Made by a program: the position numbers and the translations under genes. Shown here piece by piece: positions 1 to 9,518 of a stretch of DNA of 64,000 nt; position 1 is the stretch's first letter, and each line of letters starts with the position of its first letter. This DNA is from Bacteroidales bacterium. Lineage in GTDB: Bacteria > Bacteroidota > Bacteroidia > Bacteroidales > UBA932. The DNA lies in contig JAFSOA010000015.1 in NCBI GenBank assembly GCA_017447265.1, positions 248,001 to 312,000 of the forward strand, written 5' to 3'. The notes under the pieces were generated by a model. That model was not told where the DNA came from and did no database searches. It was given only the letters and a program-made list of their open reading frames with translations.

Positions 1-902
1 GCGGGGTCGGCGATGACGCGGGACGGATCGTCCAACGCCGTCATATAGAGATAGAGGACATAACGCAGACCCGAAGCGCAGCCGCGCACACCGTGGGCCA
101 GGTGCAGCCAGCCCTGCGGGGTCTTGATGGGGTGCGGTCCCTCCCCGTTCTTGACTTCCTTGATGGTATGATAGCGCCGGACATTGATGATCTTTTCTTC
201 GGTGATGACAGCTTTCTCCATGGAATCGACCAGTGCCCAGCCGATGCCGCCGCCGCTGCCGGCGTCGATGAAGCCGTCCTGCGGACGCGTGTACAGTGCA
301 TATTTGCCGTCGACGAATTCGGGGTGCAGCACCACGTTGCGCTGCTGGCTCTTTGATTCGATGTCGGCCAGCCGCTCCCAGTGGACCAGGTCCCGGGTAC
401 GAGCCACGCCCGCAGCCGCCACGGCGGCGGACAGGTCGGCAGGCTGGGACATATCCTTGCGCTCTACGCAGAAGATGCCGTAGATCCAGCCGTCCTCATG
501 TGCGGTCAGGCGCATGTCATAGACATTGGTGGCGGGCTCGCCGTATTCGGGCATCGTGATGGGACGCGGCCAGAATTGGAAGTGGTCCACGCCGTTCGGG
601 CTCTCTGCCACGGCGAAAAAAGACTTGCGGTCGGCCCCTTCCACCCGGGCCACGAGCACATAACGCCCGTGCCACTTGATGGCACCGGAGTTCATCACGG
701 CATGAATGCCGAAACGCTCCATCAGATAAGGATTCGTGCGCTGGTTCAGGTCGTAGCGCCACTCCAGCGGGGCGTGGTCCGCCGTCAGCACGGGACGGGC
801 ATAGCGTTCATATACACCGTTCCCTTCGACAGGAACGTTTTCTTTCTCCAACAGATCCTGGTGGCTCTTGCGCAGCCAGGCGAGTCTTTCGTCGTAGGTC
901 AT
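1..902 (-). CDS. GH130 mannosylglucose phosphorylase, 3' end cut off
   Basis: The first 300 residues of a GH130 phosphorylase are present; the C-terminus lies beyond base 1. Family members phosphorolyse beta-1,4-mannosyl-glucose (or manno-oligosaccharides) to mannose-1-phosphate in the cytoplasm. The GH130 signatures are readable: an N-terminal ERYARPVL segment, GIHAVMNSGAIKW, then EPATNVYDMRLTAHEDGW, which carries the family's catalytic Asp, and later NVVLHPEFVDGKYALYTRPQ and the glycine-rich DAGSGGGIGW. There is no signal peptide, as expected for a cytoplasmic enzyme. The ATG at 902 overlaps the stop of the GH26 gene (ATGA), so it is the last visible gene of the mannan operon. The subfamily (GH130_1 versus GH130_2) is judged from these motifs only; the pairing with GH26 favours mannosylglucose phosphorylase. 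Confidence 0.9.
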   Translation of the reverse strand, partial: MTYDERLAWLRKSHQDLLEKENVPVEGNGVYERYARPVLTADHAPLEWRYDLNQRTNPYLMERFGIHAVMNSGAIKWHGRYVLVARVEGADRKSFFAVAESPNGVDHFQFWPRPITMPEYGEPATNVYDMRLTAHEDGWIYGIFCVERKDMSQPADLSAAVAAAGVARTRDLVHWERLADIESKSQQRNVVLHPEFVDGKYALYTRPQDGFIDAGSGGGIGWALVDSMEKAVITEEKIINVRRYHTIKEVKNGEGPHPIKTPQGWLHLAHGVRGCASGLRYVLYLYMTALDDPSRVIADP

Positions 903-1972
903 AGCAGTATAATATCTTCTTTTTCAGCAAATTGCTTGAAATCATTTTCATTTTCAAAGCCCTTCCACGGCGCATAGAAATGGCCGGGCTTGTCGTGGGC
1001 ATTGCGCCAGGTCAGCACATAGCAGATGCCCGATCCCTGAATGGCGGGATAAAGGACACCGGTCCACCACTGCGGATCGGGTAGACCTTCAAAACCCGTT
1101 TCAGAGAGGCAAATCAACTTACCATGAGCGGCACCCAGGGTCTGCAGCGTGGCCAGCATCGCCCGTACCTCGCCGGCATAGCGCTCGCCGGCAGCACGCA
1201 GGCTCTCCCCCGCTCCTGGATACTCGTAGATATCCGTGCCCAGCAGGTCGACACAGTCGTCACCGGGATAGCGCGACAGAAAGAGTTCCGCGGGAAGGGG
1301 CCCGTTGGGCGAATAGCACCACAAGAGGTTCTTCAATCCTTTTTCTTGGGTCAGGAAGGTCCAGGTATAGCGGTAGAGCGCTATGTATTCTTCTGCCTTA
1401 CAGAGTTTTCCGCCCCACCAGAACCAGCTTCCCAGGTTCTCATGCCAGGGCCGGAAGATCACCGGCGCATCGCCAAGGCTGGCAAAGAACGCGGCGGCAC
1501 GCTCCAGCCAGACCTGGAACTCACTGTGCTTCTCTCCTCCGGGGAGGATGGCTTTCACCACCTGGTCGGACGAGATGTCCCATGCATCGCCACCGGTCAG
1601 CGGATTGCGCGGATGCCACGAGAAAGTGACCAGTCCGCCCCGGTCCAGCTGCGCCAGGGTCGCCTTGCGCATCAGGCCGAAGGGAACGCCGTCCAGGTTG
1701 CAGGAATCACCCAGTTCTATGCCGCCCAGGTCGAAACCCACGACCGCCGGATACCGGCCTGACACATCCTTGACGTCGGAACGTTCCAACCGGTCTGATT
1801 CCCAGTCTGTCACCAGCCAGGCATGGCCATAAGCCGGATCATCCTGATGTCCATACAGTATTTTCCCTTCTTCTGCAGTCCGGGAAAGACGTGCCGTCAT
1901 GCGCTCTTTCGGCGAAGCGCAGCCCGAGAGCACCAGCAGCATACCAAGCAAGGTCAAGAATGTACGCATCAT
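899..1972 (-). CDS. GH26 beta-mannanase lipoprotein
   Basis: This 357-aa endo- or exo-acting beta-mannanase probably cuts beta-1,4-mannan or its oligosaccharides at the cell envelope. A short signal peptide ends in the lipobox LSGC (Cys18). GH26 motifs follow: GHQDDPAYGH near residue 41, FSWHPRN near 117, the acid/base in FRPWHENLGSWFWWG (Glu178), and the nucleophile in CLSETGFEG (Glu291). The length fits a single catalytic domain with no binding module. The start overlaps the stop of the upstream GH5 gene (TGATG), and its own stop overlaps GH130, which indicates translational coupling. Met2 is an equally good start. The family call is strong; endo- versus mannobiohydrolase action cannot be read from the sequence. 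Confidence 0.93.
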   Translation of the reverse strand: MMRTFLTLLGMLLVLSGCASPKERMTARLSRTAEEGKILYGHQDDPAYGHAWLVTDWESDRLERSDVKDVSGRYPAVVGFDLGGIELGDSCNLDGVPFGLMRKATLAQLDRGGLVTFSWHPRNPLTGGDAWDISSDQVVKAILPGGEKHSEFQVWLERAAAFFASLGDAPVIFRPWHENLGSWFWWGGKLCKAEEYIALYRYTWTFLTQEKGLKNLLWCYSPNGPLPAELFLSRYPGDDCVDLLGTDIYEYPGAGESLRAAGERYAGEVRAMLATLQTLGAAHGKLICLSETGFEGLPDPQWWTGVLYPAIQGSGICYVLTWRNAHDKPGHFYAPWKGFENENDFKQFAEKEDIILL

Positions 1973-3564
1973 CAGTTGAATTTAGGGGCGGAATTGTACA
2001 CGGTTTCCAGGGTATAGCCCTCACTCTCCGTGAACCAGGCCTTCCGCATGATCTCAATCACTTCCCGGCTGTTTCCGATGGGCTTGCCCGTGCCATGATG
2101 GACATAGCCGTGCTTTTCCTGTCCGCCGCCATCAGCCCCGTTGTCCCAGAGGAAGCAAGGGAGGCCGTACGTCCTGGCGGCTTTCACGACGTATTCCATA
2201 TAATATTTGTAGAAGGCCCAGGCACGTGTATCGCTCTTGGCGCGCATGGAGCAGCCGAACTCGCCCAGGTAGACGGGGATATTGTTGTTCACATATTTGG
2301 TGCAAAGATTGCCGAAGACACTTTTCACATGGTCTTCATCGCCGCCGGACGCTTTCCGGGACGCCGCCCCCGTGTGTCCCCAGTCTGAATACTGCTTCTC
2401 GCCGATCGTATAGTCGCTCGGATCGTAGAAGTGCACCGACAGCATCAACTTGTTGGCCGGATCGGACGGCATCTTCGCATACTTCTCGAATTCCGGATTG
2501 GCGCAGTAGGTCGGGACGCCCAGCCAGCGGGTGGCGTTGTTCCCTCCCGTCGCGCGGACGGCGTCCACGAACACCTGGTTCCATTCGTTCAGAATGTTGC
2601 ACTGCCGCGTCGGATCCTTGCGGAAATCCTCGCTCCAGCCCCAGCCGCCGTCATTGATTTCGTTGAAGCCTTCCATGATGAGCCAGTCGCCGCAGTCTTT
2701 GAACTTGTTGGCGATCTCCGTCCAGGCTCCCTTGATCTTCTGCTTGATGGCCGTATTGAGGGCCGCGTCGTTCACGGCTTTCTTGATATCCTGCCACTGA
2801 TAGTCGTTGTTCACACCGTGGTTCTCGTCATGGTGCATGTTGATGATGACGTTGAGACCGGCATTGTGCGCGTAGCCCACTACCTCATAGACCCGGTTGA
2901 TCCAGGTTTCGTCAATCTTGTACGCCGGGGCGGGACCGATCATCTTCAGCCAGGACACAGGAATGCGCACACTGGTAAAACCCAGGGATTTCACCCCGTC
3001 AAAGGTAGCCTGCGTGGCTTTGGCGCCCTCCGCCTGCCAGCACGTCTCAGCGGGATAGCCTTCCTTCTCTCCTGCCCAGGAGCCGTTGTAGAAACCGTCG
3101 AACTGGTTGCCCATGTTCCAGCCAAGGCCCAGTTTTTCGGCCAGTTTCCAGGCCTCGTTGCCACCGGGCTGCGGCTCGGGCGGCGTCGGCGGGGCTTCTT
3201 TCGCCGCCTGCTTCACCGACACCGACGCCGACAAGGATCCGGACTTGACCGTCAAGGTGGCGCTGCGCGCTTCATAGTTTTCATTCGCAGCCACCTTCAG
3301 CCCATACGTAATGGAATAGTTGTTATACGTTCCGTCCTGGAGGGTGATCCAGGCAGGAAGGCCCGTCACGGAAGGACGGACCGGCGCCTTCACCGTCAGG
3401 CTCAGGGCCGCACCGGTCTGAGCAACATCGAAAGAGGTGGCACTCAAAGATATGGATGTCGGCGCCGGATCGGGGGTCGGGCCCGGCTCCGGTTCGGGGC
3501 TCGGGCATGCGGTGCAGACAAGGGCCATGGTGGCCATCAGAAAAAAGCAGTATAACCGTTTCAT
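1972..3564 (-). CDS. BACON-domain GH5 endo-glycanase lipoprotein
   Basis: A 530-aa secreted endo-glycanase. The signal peptide ends at the lipobox VCTAC (Cys20) and is followed by a Pro/Glu/Asp linker. Residues about 37-125 form a BACON-like beta-sandwich (pattern ISLSATSFDV ... GLPAWITL ... SVSVKQAA), then a second proline-rich linker leads to a GH5 domain from about 140. Catalytic motifs are GWNMGNQFDG, SVRIPVSW, NMHHDENHG, EGFNEIND (acid/base Glu302), SVHFYDPSDY and YLGEFGCS (nucleophile Glu435). The pattern resembles GH5_4 or GH5_2 endoglucanases more than classical GH5_7 mannanases, so the substrate could be glucomannan or another beta-1,4-glucan. The start at 3564 is the first ATG and gives a proper signal peptide; a TTG lies upstream. 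An intra-operon hairpin precedes the gene. Confidence 0.9.
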   Translation of the reverse strand: MKRLYCFFLMATMALVCTACPSPEPEPGPTPDPAPTSISLSATSFDVAQTGAALSLTVKAPVRPSVTGLPAWITLQDGTYNNYSITYGLKVAANENYEARSATLTVKSGSLSASVSVKQAAKEAPPTPPEPQPGGNEAWKLAEKLGLGWNMGNQFDGFYNGSWAGEKEGYPAETCWQAEGAKATQATFDGVKSLGFTSVRIPVSWLKMIGPAPAYKIDETWINRVYEVVGYAHNAGLNVIINMHHDENHGVNNDYQWQDIKKAVNDAALNTAIKQKIKGAWTEIANKFKDCGDWLIMEGFNEINDGGWGWSEDFRKDPTRQCNILNEWNQVFVDAVRATGGNNATRWLGVPTYCANPEFEKYAKMPSDPANKLMLSVHFYDPSDYTIGEKQYSDWGHTGAASRKASGGDEDHVKSVFGNLCTKYVNNNIPVYLGEFGCSMRAKSDTRAWAFYKYYMEYVVKAARTYGLPCFLWDNGADGGGQEKHGYVHHGTGKPIGNSREVIEIMRKAWFTESEGYTLETVYNSAPKFN

Positions 3565-3606
3565 ACGTTTTTCGACGGGTTCGTTCAAATACAAGAAAAT
3601 GGGAAC

Positions 3607-3632
3607 CCGGAGGGGCGGTCAGGCCCCTCCGG
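3607..3632 (-). promoter_or_regulatory. Intra-operon hairpin between the binding-protein and enzyme genes
   Basis: CCGGAGGGGC (3607-3616) pairs perfectly with GCCCCTCCGG (3623-3632) around a 6-nt loop. It sits in the 83-bp gap between the TIG binding protein and BACON-GH5. On the minus strand it lacks a long U-tract directly after the stem (GTTCCCATTTTC follows). It is therefore more likely a partial terminator or mRNA-stabilising 3' end for the susCD-SGBP part than a complete stop. Confidence 0.7.
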
Positions 3633-3647
3633 ATTAAAATCAGACGG

Positions 3648-6389
3648 CTACTTCAAGCCGATCTGAGTGATGGTGTAACCGGTACCGCAGATGACCAGAC
3701 CTCCGTTGTTGACGAGGAAGTCCACATCGTCTGCCGTCAGTTCCACTTCATGACCGCCATCCTGCAGCGGCAGGTTGCCGTCGGGAGCCAGGCCGGCGAG
3801 ACTGGGGATGGAAGCCCAGCTGCCATTGCCGACACGGATGCAGCCCTCGGGATCGTCGATCGTGTAGTGGAGGCAAAGGATGGTGCCAGGTGCCACGGTG
3901 GTCCAGTCGTAGCCGCCCCAGGAGAGGTCGGTCACGGCGCCGCCACCCCAGGTGACAACGGAACTGCCCTCCCAGATGGCCTGCTCCACAGGACCGCCAC
4001 CCTCCATGGTCACAAGGGCCACTTCCGTGATGGTCCAGAAGGCGCCGCAGATGACCAGACCGCCGGCATTCACCAGCTGGTCAATATCGGCTGCGGTGAG
4101 CTCGAACTCATAACCGGTGAGTCCCGCAACAGGAATATTACCGTCGGGCGCAAGTCCTGCGAGGCTAGGCATGGAAGCCCAGCTGCCATTGCCGAAGCGC
4201 ATGACAGCATCGTCGGAACTGGCCGTGAAGGATACGGCGAGCTTGGTGCCGACCTCCACGGTGCTCCAGTCGAAGCCGCCCCAGGAGAGCGCACCCATGG
4301 AGCCATCCCAGTTGCCTACGGTCACGCTACCTTCCCAGATAGGCGTGCGTTTTTCGGAAGCGCCGAAGTGGATCATCGACAGACCGGTGATGGCCACGCC
4401 CTCACCCTGGGTGAGCAGTGCGCCGCCCCAGCCGCCGACGGTGGTCAGGATGCTGTAGTTGGCGTCCGTCACTTCGAAGGCGAAATACTGGGAGCCGGGT
4501 TCCGTGTTGTTGGCGGAGACCGTATTGGTGCCGTCCAGTTCAGGGAACGTCATGCCTTCCCAGTGGCCGCCGAAGATCTGGTACTGCCACCACTCGCCCA
4601 GCGGCGTGTAGTAGATGCGCACGAGGTCACCCACAGCCAGGCCAGCTTCGGCGAAGCCGCCGTCGGGACCGAGGTAAGGCTGGTTGCTCCAGCTGCCCAG
4701 GTCCTCATAGCCTTCCCAGATGAAGGTCTCCGTGAACGGAGCCGTTACCTCGAACGGAACGGGCCAGGTAAGCTCGGAACCATCCTGCAGCAGGAACACC
4801 AGGCGGTAGACACCGGGGCCGATGCCGTCCGGCAGGGCGAAGCTCATCGCGTCGTCCGTACGGACACCATAGTCGGTGACCCGTTTGCCTTTGATGTACA
4901 CCTGGTCGACCTTCAGGAGATTTTCACCTGTGATGGCGATCGGGGTGCCCAGACCGAACGAAGGCTGGCCGAATTTCACGGATACGGCTTCTTCGTAGAA
5001 GATGGTAATCTCGTCGGTCTCGGTTTCATAACCGGCTGCGGAAGTCAGGATGATCGGTGCCGTATACGCCTCGCGCGGGATATCCACCACTACGCAAGGA
5101 TAGCCGCCCGCATCTTCGCTGATCGTGAACGAGCATTCGATGAAGCCGTCTTTCTTGTTACCGATCTTGGCAGAAACCACCAGATCCAGGTCCACGCCTT
5201 CGATGGTATTCTTCGACTTGCCTGCGACACCGGCGGAAACCCAGCCGTCAATGTGCGGTTTCACCACTTCGATTTCTTCACTGAAGGCCTGCTTGCCGGA
5301 CGCGAGCGTGACGGTGACAGGGCCGTCCTGCGCAGCGTCGGGCTGCGTGGCGACGATCTTGCCTTCCGTCAGATACCAGTCGGCTTCAGCGCCCTGGAAT
5401 TCGACCTTCGTGACAAGATCCAGGTCGGTGCCGGTGATTTCCACCTTTACGCCAGCCTTGAAGCGATCGTCTTCATCCAGCGATTTCACAGCGAGGTCAC
5501 GGACCGTCACGGTCTCGATCTCACCGGCGGCGAAATCCTTGCCGGCGAAGGAAGTCAGCACGATTTCACCGTCGCCTGCCTCGGCAGGAAGGTTGAACGC
5601 GATCAACGTCTTGTCGATGCTGACGGCGAAGATCACCCACTCGGTAACGCCGGGAAGCGTGACACGCTCAATCATGTCGAGGTGTTCACCTTCCACGTAA
5701 ATCTGGTCACCGGACTTGTAGACAGCCTTTTCGGCCTTGACAACCGTCGGTTCGCCGACGACCAGTTCTTCCGGAGAATAGATCTTGTTCGGAATGGTGC
5801 TTTCGTCAATCAATTCATTGACGTCGCTCAGGATCACATAACCCGTCACGGCGTTGTGAGGCAGTTCGAACTGCAGTTCATGGCGAGACTGCGAGACAAA
5901 TTCAGTAACGTAGACTTCACCGCCCAGGATCACTTCCTGCACCGTATTCAGGTAGTCACCTTTGACCGTGATCACGTCGCCCGACATCGCCATTTCAGGC
6001 GTGATGGCATCGATCGTGATGGGTTCGGTGAACGTCAGGTCGCACAGGGAGGATGCCTTCTGGCCATCGTGTGCGACAATGGTCACAGGGCCCACTTCGG
6101 GGCCTTCTTCCGGAACCATCACGATGATTTCGCTCTTGCGGCCCGTCACCACGGTCCGGATGGCGGTCGAATTGACGCCGCCGGCGAACTGGACTTCCTG
6201 CACATTCTCAAGATTACTACCCACGATGTGAAGTTCTCCACCACGCATCACGGGGTTGGGAGCAATGGCTGCCAGCGAGATGCCCTTGTCGACGAACTGA
6301 TCGGTATCCAGGGGAGACGAGCAGCCCGCCAAGAGGGACAACGCGACACAAAGGGCAGCGAGTACGGAATATTTCAGTCTGTTTTTCAT
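3648..6389 (-). CDS. Large IPT/TIG surface glycan-binding lipoprotein
   Basis: A 913-aa outer-membrane lipoprotein (lipobox LLAGC, Cys23) with no catalytic motif. The N-terminal two thirds (about residues 37-545) are successive Ig-like IPT/TIG domains, each opening with patterns such as IAPNPVMRGGELHIVGSNL or ITPEMAMSGDVITVKGDYL. The C-terminal third holds three related modules starting with (I/F)IWEG at about 554, 682 and 803. The last two are near-duplicates sharing GNGSWAS(M/I)PSLAGLAPDGN and NAGGLVICG or NNGGLVICG. Such aromatic-rich modules (WGGFDW, WGGYDW) are plausible carbohydrate-binding domains. Position directly after susD and the SGBP-B-like gene supports a role as a surface glycan-binding protein for mannan. 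Binding is inferred from context and architecture. Confidence 0.85.
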   Translation of the reverse strand: MKNRLKYSVLAALCVALSLLAGCSSPLDTDQFVDKGISLAAIAPNPVMRGGELHIVGSNLENVQEVQFAGGVNSTAIRTVVTGRKSEIIVMVPEEGPEVGPVTIVAHDGQKASSLCDLTFTEPITIDAITPEMAMSGDVITVKGDYLNTVQEVILGGEVYVTEFVSQSRHELQFELPHNAVTGYVILSDVNELIDESTIPNKIYSPEELVVGEPTVVKAEKAVYKSGDQIYVEGEHLDMIERVTLPGVTEWVIFAVSIDKTLIAFNLPAEAGDGEIVLTSFAGKDFAAGEIETVTVRDLAVKSLDEDDRFKAGVKVEITGTDLDLVTKVEFQGAEADWYLTEGKIVATQPDAAQDGPVTVTLASGKQAFSEEIEVVKPHIDGWVSAGVAGKSKNTIEGVDLDLVVSAKIGNKKDGFIECSFTISEDAGGYPCVVVDIPREAYTAPIILTSAAGYETETDEITIFYEEAVSVKFGQPSFGLGTPIAITGENLLKVDQVYIKGKRVTDYGVRTDDAMSFALPDGIGPGVYRLVFLLQDGSELTWPVPFEVTAPFTETFIWEGYEDLGSWSNQPYLGPDGGFAEAGLAVGDLVRIYYTPLGEWWQYQIFGGHWEGMTFPELDGTNTVSANNTEPGSQYFAFEVTDANYSILTTVGGWGGALLTQGEGVAITGLSMIHFGASEKRTPIWEGSVTVGNWDGSMGALSWGGFDWSTVEVGTKLAVSFTASSDDAVMRFGNGSWASMPSLAGLAPDGNIPVAGLTGYEFELTAADIDQLVNAGGLVICGAFWTITEVALVTMEGGGPVEQAIWEGSSVVTWGGGAVTDLSWGGYDWTTVAPGTILCLHYTIDDPEGCIRVGNGSWASIPSLAGLAPDGNLPLQDGGHEVELTADDVDFLVNNGGLVICGTGYTITQIGLK

Positions 6390-6407
6390 ATTCTGTTCTC
6401 CTATCGA

Positions 6408-7712
6408 TTATTTGTAAGGCACCGCACGGATGTTGTCAATCTTGATCACCGGATTGCAGGCCGTACCCGTGACACCGCCGCTCCAGACGAAGATCGTCAA
6501 CGAGGTAAAGGTCTCGGGTTTGATCTCATACGTATTCACCGTACCGTCGGAATTGTAGATGAATTCGGAGTACGGGACGGTCACCGTCACCCACTTGTCA
6601 CCGGTATCATAGGAACCCGTGGAAGTCCAGGGACGGAAGAGCGCGCGCGGAGCCATCGGCTTGCCGTCGCCGCTGATGAACATGTTGTTGGCACCGGCCG
6701 TGATGTTGCCGTAGATGTCGGGGACATCGGCGCCGCCGCCCGTCACCAGGTCGACACCGGCGACGATCAGCTGCATGGCGCCGGACTTCCAAGGATTGCT
6801 GCTCGGGATGAAGAGCTCGAACTTGAGGGCCATGTTCTTCCATTCGGAGAAGTCGGCGTAGCTGGTCAGCAGCGGGCTGTCGGTATAGGTCACCGGCTCG
6901 TCCCAATCACCCGGCCAGTACTCGAAGGAGAAGTTGGCGTCGTTCCAGCCGCCTTCCTCATCGAGCGTGACGCTCGGATCACCCAGACGCAGGAAGTTGC
7001 CGCTGAGAGCGGTCTCATCGGTTTCGATGACCTGCGCGTGCCAGCCATGGTTGGCCGGATGAGGATCGGTGTCGAAGTTGAAGAGCATGCCGCGGCTGTC
7101 CTTGTACATGAACACGGACTGGGCGACACCGGATTCGGTCGTCACCTTGATCTTGCCGGGCTGTGCTCCCTCGGGGATCGTCACCTCGAAGAACGAGCCG
7201 TCGGACGAGCTGATGGCGACAGGATCGCAGCCGGGGAATTCCACGGTCAGCGGAGCAAACAGATAGGAACCGGTGATGGTCACGGTCTCGCCGGGCTGTG
7301 CCCATTCGAGCGACATGCCGGTCACCTTCGGAGCCGGCGGCAGGACTTTGAAATCGTAGGTCGCCAAATCACCGGCCTTGTTGTACATGTAGATCTTGTC
7401 AGTCTGTTCCAGCGGCAGGTTCTTCGGCACAGAGACGACAAGCGTGTGCTCAGTAATGAAACTGGTGTTCAACACAGCGGCCTGGTCGTTGAAATACAGG
7501 TCGTGGATGCTGGTGAGATTATCACCGACCAGACAGATCACCTCTTCCATGGCAGCCTGCGTAATGGCCACGTCGCGGTCCGCATAACGGACATAGTCGA
7601 TGGTGGGCAGGCCCTCCGTCTGCTTGAAGCGGTCGGGATAGTCCCAAGTCGTACAGGCAGCTACGAGTAAGAGGCTCAGAAGTATGCTGATATTTCTTGT
7701 CATTGCTTTCAT
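6408..7712 (-). CDS. SGBP-B-like surface glycan-binding lipoprotein
   Basis: A 434-aa lipoprotein (lipobox LVAAC, Cys20). It has two IPT/TIG-like Ig domains (the second starts near MSLEWAQPGETVTITGSYL) and a C-terminal domain of about 220 residues. That domain has the features of the SGBP-B C-terminal glycan-binding fold: RGMLFNFD, ANHGWHAQ, GNFLRLGD, SEWKNMALKFELF, ALFRPWTSTGSYDTGDKWVT and a closing IKIDNIRAVPYK. In xyloglucan and mannan loci this protein sits next to SusD and tethers polysaccharide at the surface; that function is inherited from the family. It lies 11 bp after susD's stop. Met4 is an alternative start. Confidence 0.88.
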   Translation of the reverse strand: MKAMTRNISILLSLLLVAACTTWDYPDRFKQTEGLPTIDYVRYADRDVAITQAAMEEVICLVGDNLTSIHDLYFNDQAAVLNTSFITEHTLVVSVPKNLPLEQTDKIYMYNKAGDLATYDFKVLPPAPKVTGMSLEWAQPGETVTITGSYLFAPLTVEFPGCDPVAISSSDGSFFEVTIPEGAQPGKIKVTTESGVAQSVFMYKDSRGMLFNFDTDPHPANHGWHAQVIETDETALSGNFLRLGDPSVTLDEEGGWNDANFSFEYWPGDWDEPVTYTDSPLLTSYADFSEWKNMALKFELFIPSSNPWKSGAMQLIVAGVDLVTGGGADVPDIYGNITAGANNMFISGDGKPMAPRALFRPWTSTGSYDTGDKWVTVTVPYSEFIYNSDGTVNTYEIKPETFTSLTIFVWSGGVTGTACNPVIKIDNIRAVPYK

Positions 7713-7723
7713 CGGATCAAAGA

Positions 7724-9502
7724 TTAAAAGTCATAGGAGAATTCCTCGCGGACATTCACGTGGACAGGCTCGGCCGTCGATCCGACGTTCGGGTTCATCA
7801 CCACGTCTTCGGTAGGGAACGGAAGCGTGAACATGGACGGCTTTACGTCAACGAGGTCATCAGAAGGATTGTAAGTGATGACGGACTTGTCCCAGGGATG
7901 GGCGCCAGGGCCGGCATAGTTGCCTTCGGCATCGATCACATAGTCCTTGTACACACCGGAGATACCATCCCAGTGGGAACGGCGCTGCGCCTTGAGTTCC
8001 GCGATGGTCGCATCCATATCATAATAGGAACGGCGGACATAGTCGTACCAGTTGTCACCTTCCATGGCCAACTCCAGACGACGCTCTTTCCAGATGTCGT
8101 TGATGGTAATGGTCGTGTAGGGCTTGGCATTGGCACGCTCGCGGACGATGTTCACATACTGGAGTGCCTCCGGTACGTTCCCCGTCAGATAGCAAGCCTC
8201 TGCGTAAATCAGATACACGTCGGCCAGACGCAGGATATGGGTAGGCAGCTGATAGGTCATACGGCCTGCACTCACGCCCAACGCGGCCTGATGGTCGGAA
8301 CCGCAACCGAACAGATGTTTGACATAGTTGGCGCCGGACTGGCAGCACCATTGCTTGTTGGAGCCGTTCTTCTCCAATCCCGTCGGATAATACGTATCAT
8401 CGAAGAAGAAACGATAGAAGTCGAAACCACCTTTGTCAACCCAGAAATACGGGAGGAAATCACCGAACATCATGATGGTGGCGGCACGACGGTCATCCGT
8501 GTCGACGCGAAGGGCGGGATCTTCATCCGCCGAAACGCCGAAGAGGTCCTGCAGGTCCACGCTGGGGCCTTTCCAGTCTCCCCAGATGTCACCGAATTCA
8601 CTGAAACCGGTCAGACCTACGTCGCTCTGGATCGAGTTCTGGGCGGTCCAGTTGCCGGAAGTGGAAGTCCACTGCCAGGAGAAGAGGTTCTCGCCGGTCT
8701 GCTGGAACACGGTGGGGCTCAGGCGGAAGATATCGGAATACTTGGGGGTCAGGCTGCGGCCGGAGTTGTCGATCACATCCTTGGCATATCTGGCAGCGGC
8801 GGCCAGGTCTCCGCTGTTCAAAGAACCGGTGACACCGGCCTTGGCCAGGTACACCTTCGACAGGAGGCCTTCAGCTGCATAGTAGTCGATCCGGTTGTAT
8901 TTGCCGATATTCGGATCCTTCGGAAGAAGTTCCATGGCTTTTTCCAGCGTCATGATGATGTACTCGTACACATCTTCCTTATAGACTTTGTACTGATCGT
9001 TGTAGGTGGCCTCTTTGATGATTTCCGTATTGTCGTGGATGATGGGGACATCACCGAAGGTGCGCACCAGCATGAAGTACGCCATGGCCTTCCAGGCCAG
9101 CGCCTCGCCGATGGCTTTGTTCTTGGTCGCCTGGCTGGCGGTTCCCGTGGAATTGCGGATGTTGTTGATCACGGTGTTGCACTGTGCATTCACCGCCCAC
9201 AGGGAATAGGACATGTTTTTCAGGTCCGCGTCAGTACCATTGACCGTGAGGGTGGAATAGGCGTTGTTGCCCTGATACACGTTGCCGCACATGGTTTCGG
9301 AACCATAGATGTAGAAGCGGATCACGTCGTACCAGGGGGAGTTGTACAGGTAATTCACGGACTGTTCTACCTGCTGGTCGTTCTGGTAGTAGTTGGCAGT
9401 GGTGTAGCTGTCTTCGGCCGGGCGGTTCAGGAAGTTTTCGCATGCGGCGGTCATCAGCACGACAACGACTGCGGTAACAATATATTTGATCATATTTTTC
9501 AT
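7724..9502 (-). CDS. SusD/RagB family starch-binding-like lipoprotein
   Basis: A 592-aa SusD-type lid protein (lipobox MTAAC, Cys21) that pairs with the SusC transporter encoded 16 bp upstream. The mature N-terminus (CENFLNRPAEDSYTTANYY) is typical. TPR-like helical segments follow, including KAMAYFMLVRTFGDVPII and the conserved RLADVYLIYAEACYLTGN and VNIVRERA, which are standard SusD signatures. The C-terminal MFTLPFPTEDVVMNPN is the usual end of the fold. Its ligand should be mannan-type oligosaccharides, judged from the surrounding enzymes. Confidence 0.95.
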   Translation of the reverse strand: MKNMIKYIVTAVVVVLMTAACENFLNRPAEDSYTTANYYQNDQQVEQSVNYLYNSPWYDVIRFYIYGSETMCGNVYQGNNAYSTLTVNGTDADLKNMSYSLWAVNAQCNTVINNIRNSTGTASQATKNKAIGEALAWKAMAYFMLVRTFGDVPIIHDNTEIIKEATYNDQYKVYKEDVYEYIIMTLEKAMELLPKDPNIGKYNRIDYYAAEGLLSKVYLAKAGVTGSLNSGDLAAAARYAKDVIDNSGRSLTPKYSDIFRLSPTVFQQTGENLFSWQWTSTSGNWTAQNSIQSDVGLTGFSEFGDIWGDWKGPSVDLQDLFGVSADEDPALRVDTDDRRAATIMMFGDFLPYFWVDKGGFDFYRFFFDDTYYPTGLEKNGSNKQWCCQSGANYVKHLFGCGSDHQAALGVSAGRMTYQLPTHILRLADVYLIYAEACYLTGNVPEALQYVNIVRERANAKPYTTITINDIWKERRLELAMEGDNWYDYVRRSYYDMDATIAELKAQRRSHWDGISGVYKDYVIDAEGNYAGPGAHPWDKSVITYNPSDDLVDVKPSMFTLPFPTEDVVMNPNVGSTAEPVHVNVREEFSYDF

Positions 9503-9518
9503 CTTGTCGTCCTCCCAA

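Noticed and set aside
3456-7670. A 1404-codon open frame on the plus strand
   Set aside because: It runs antisense to three clear genes with signal peptides and domains, has no start context and no recognisable domain. It is an artefact of GC-rich codon bias.
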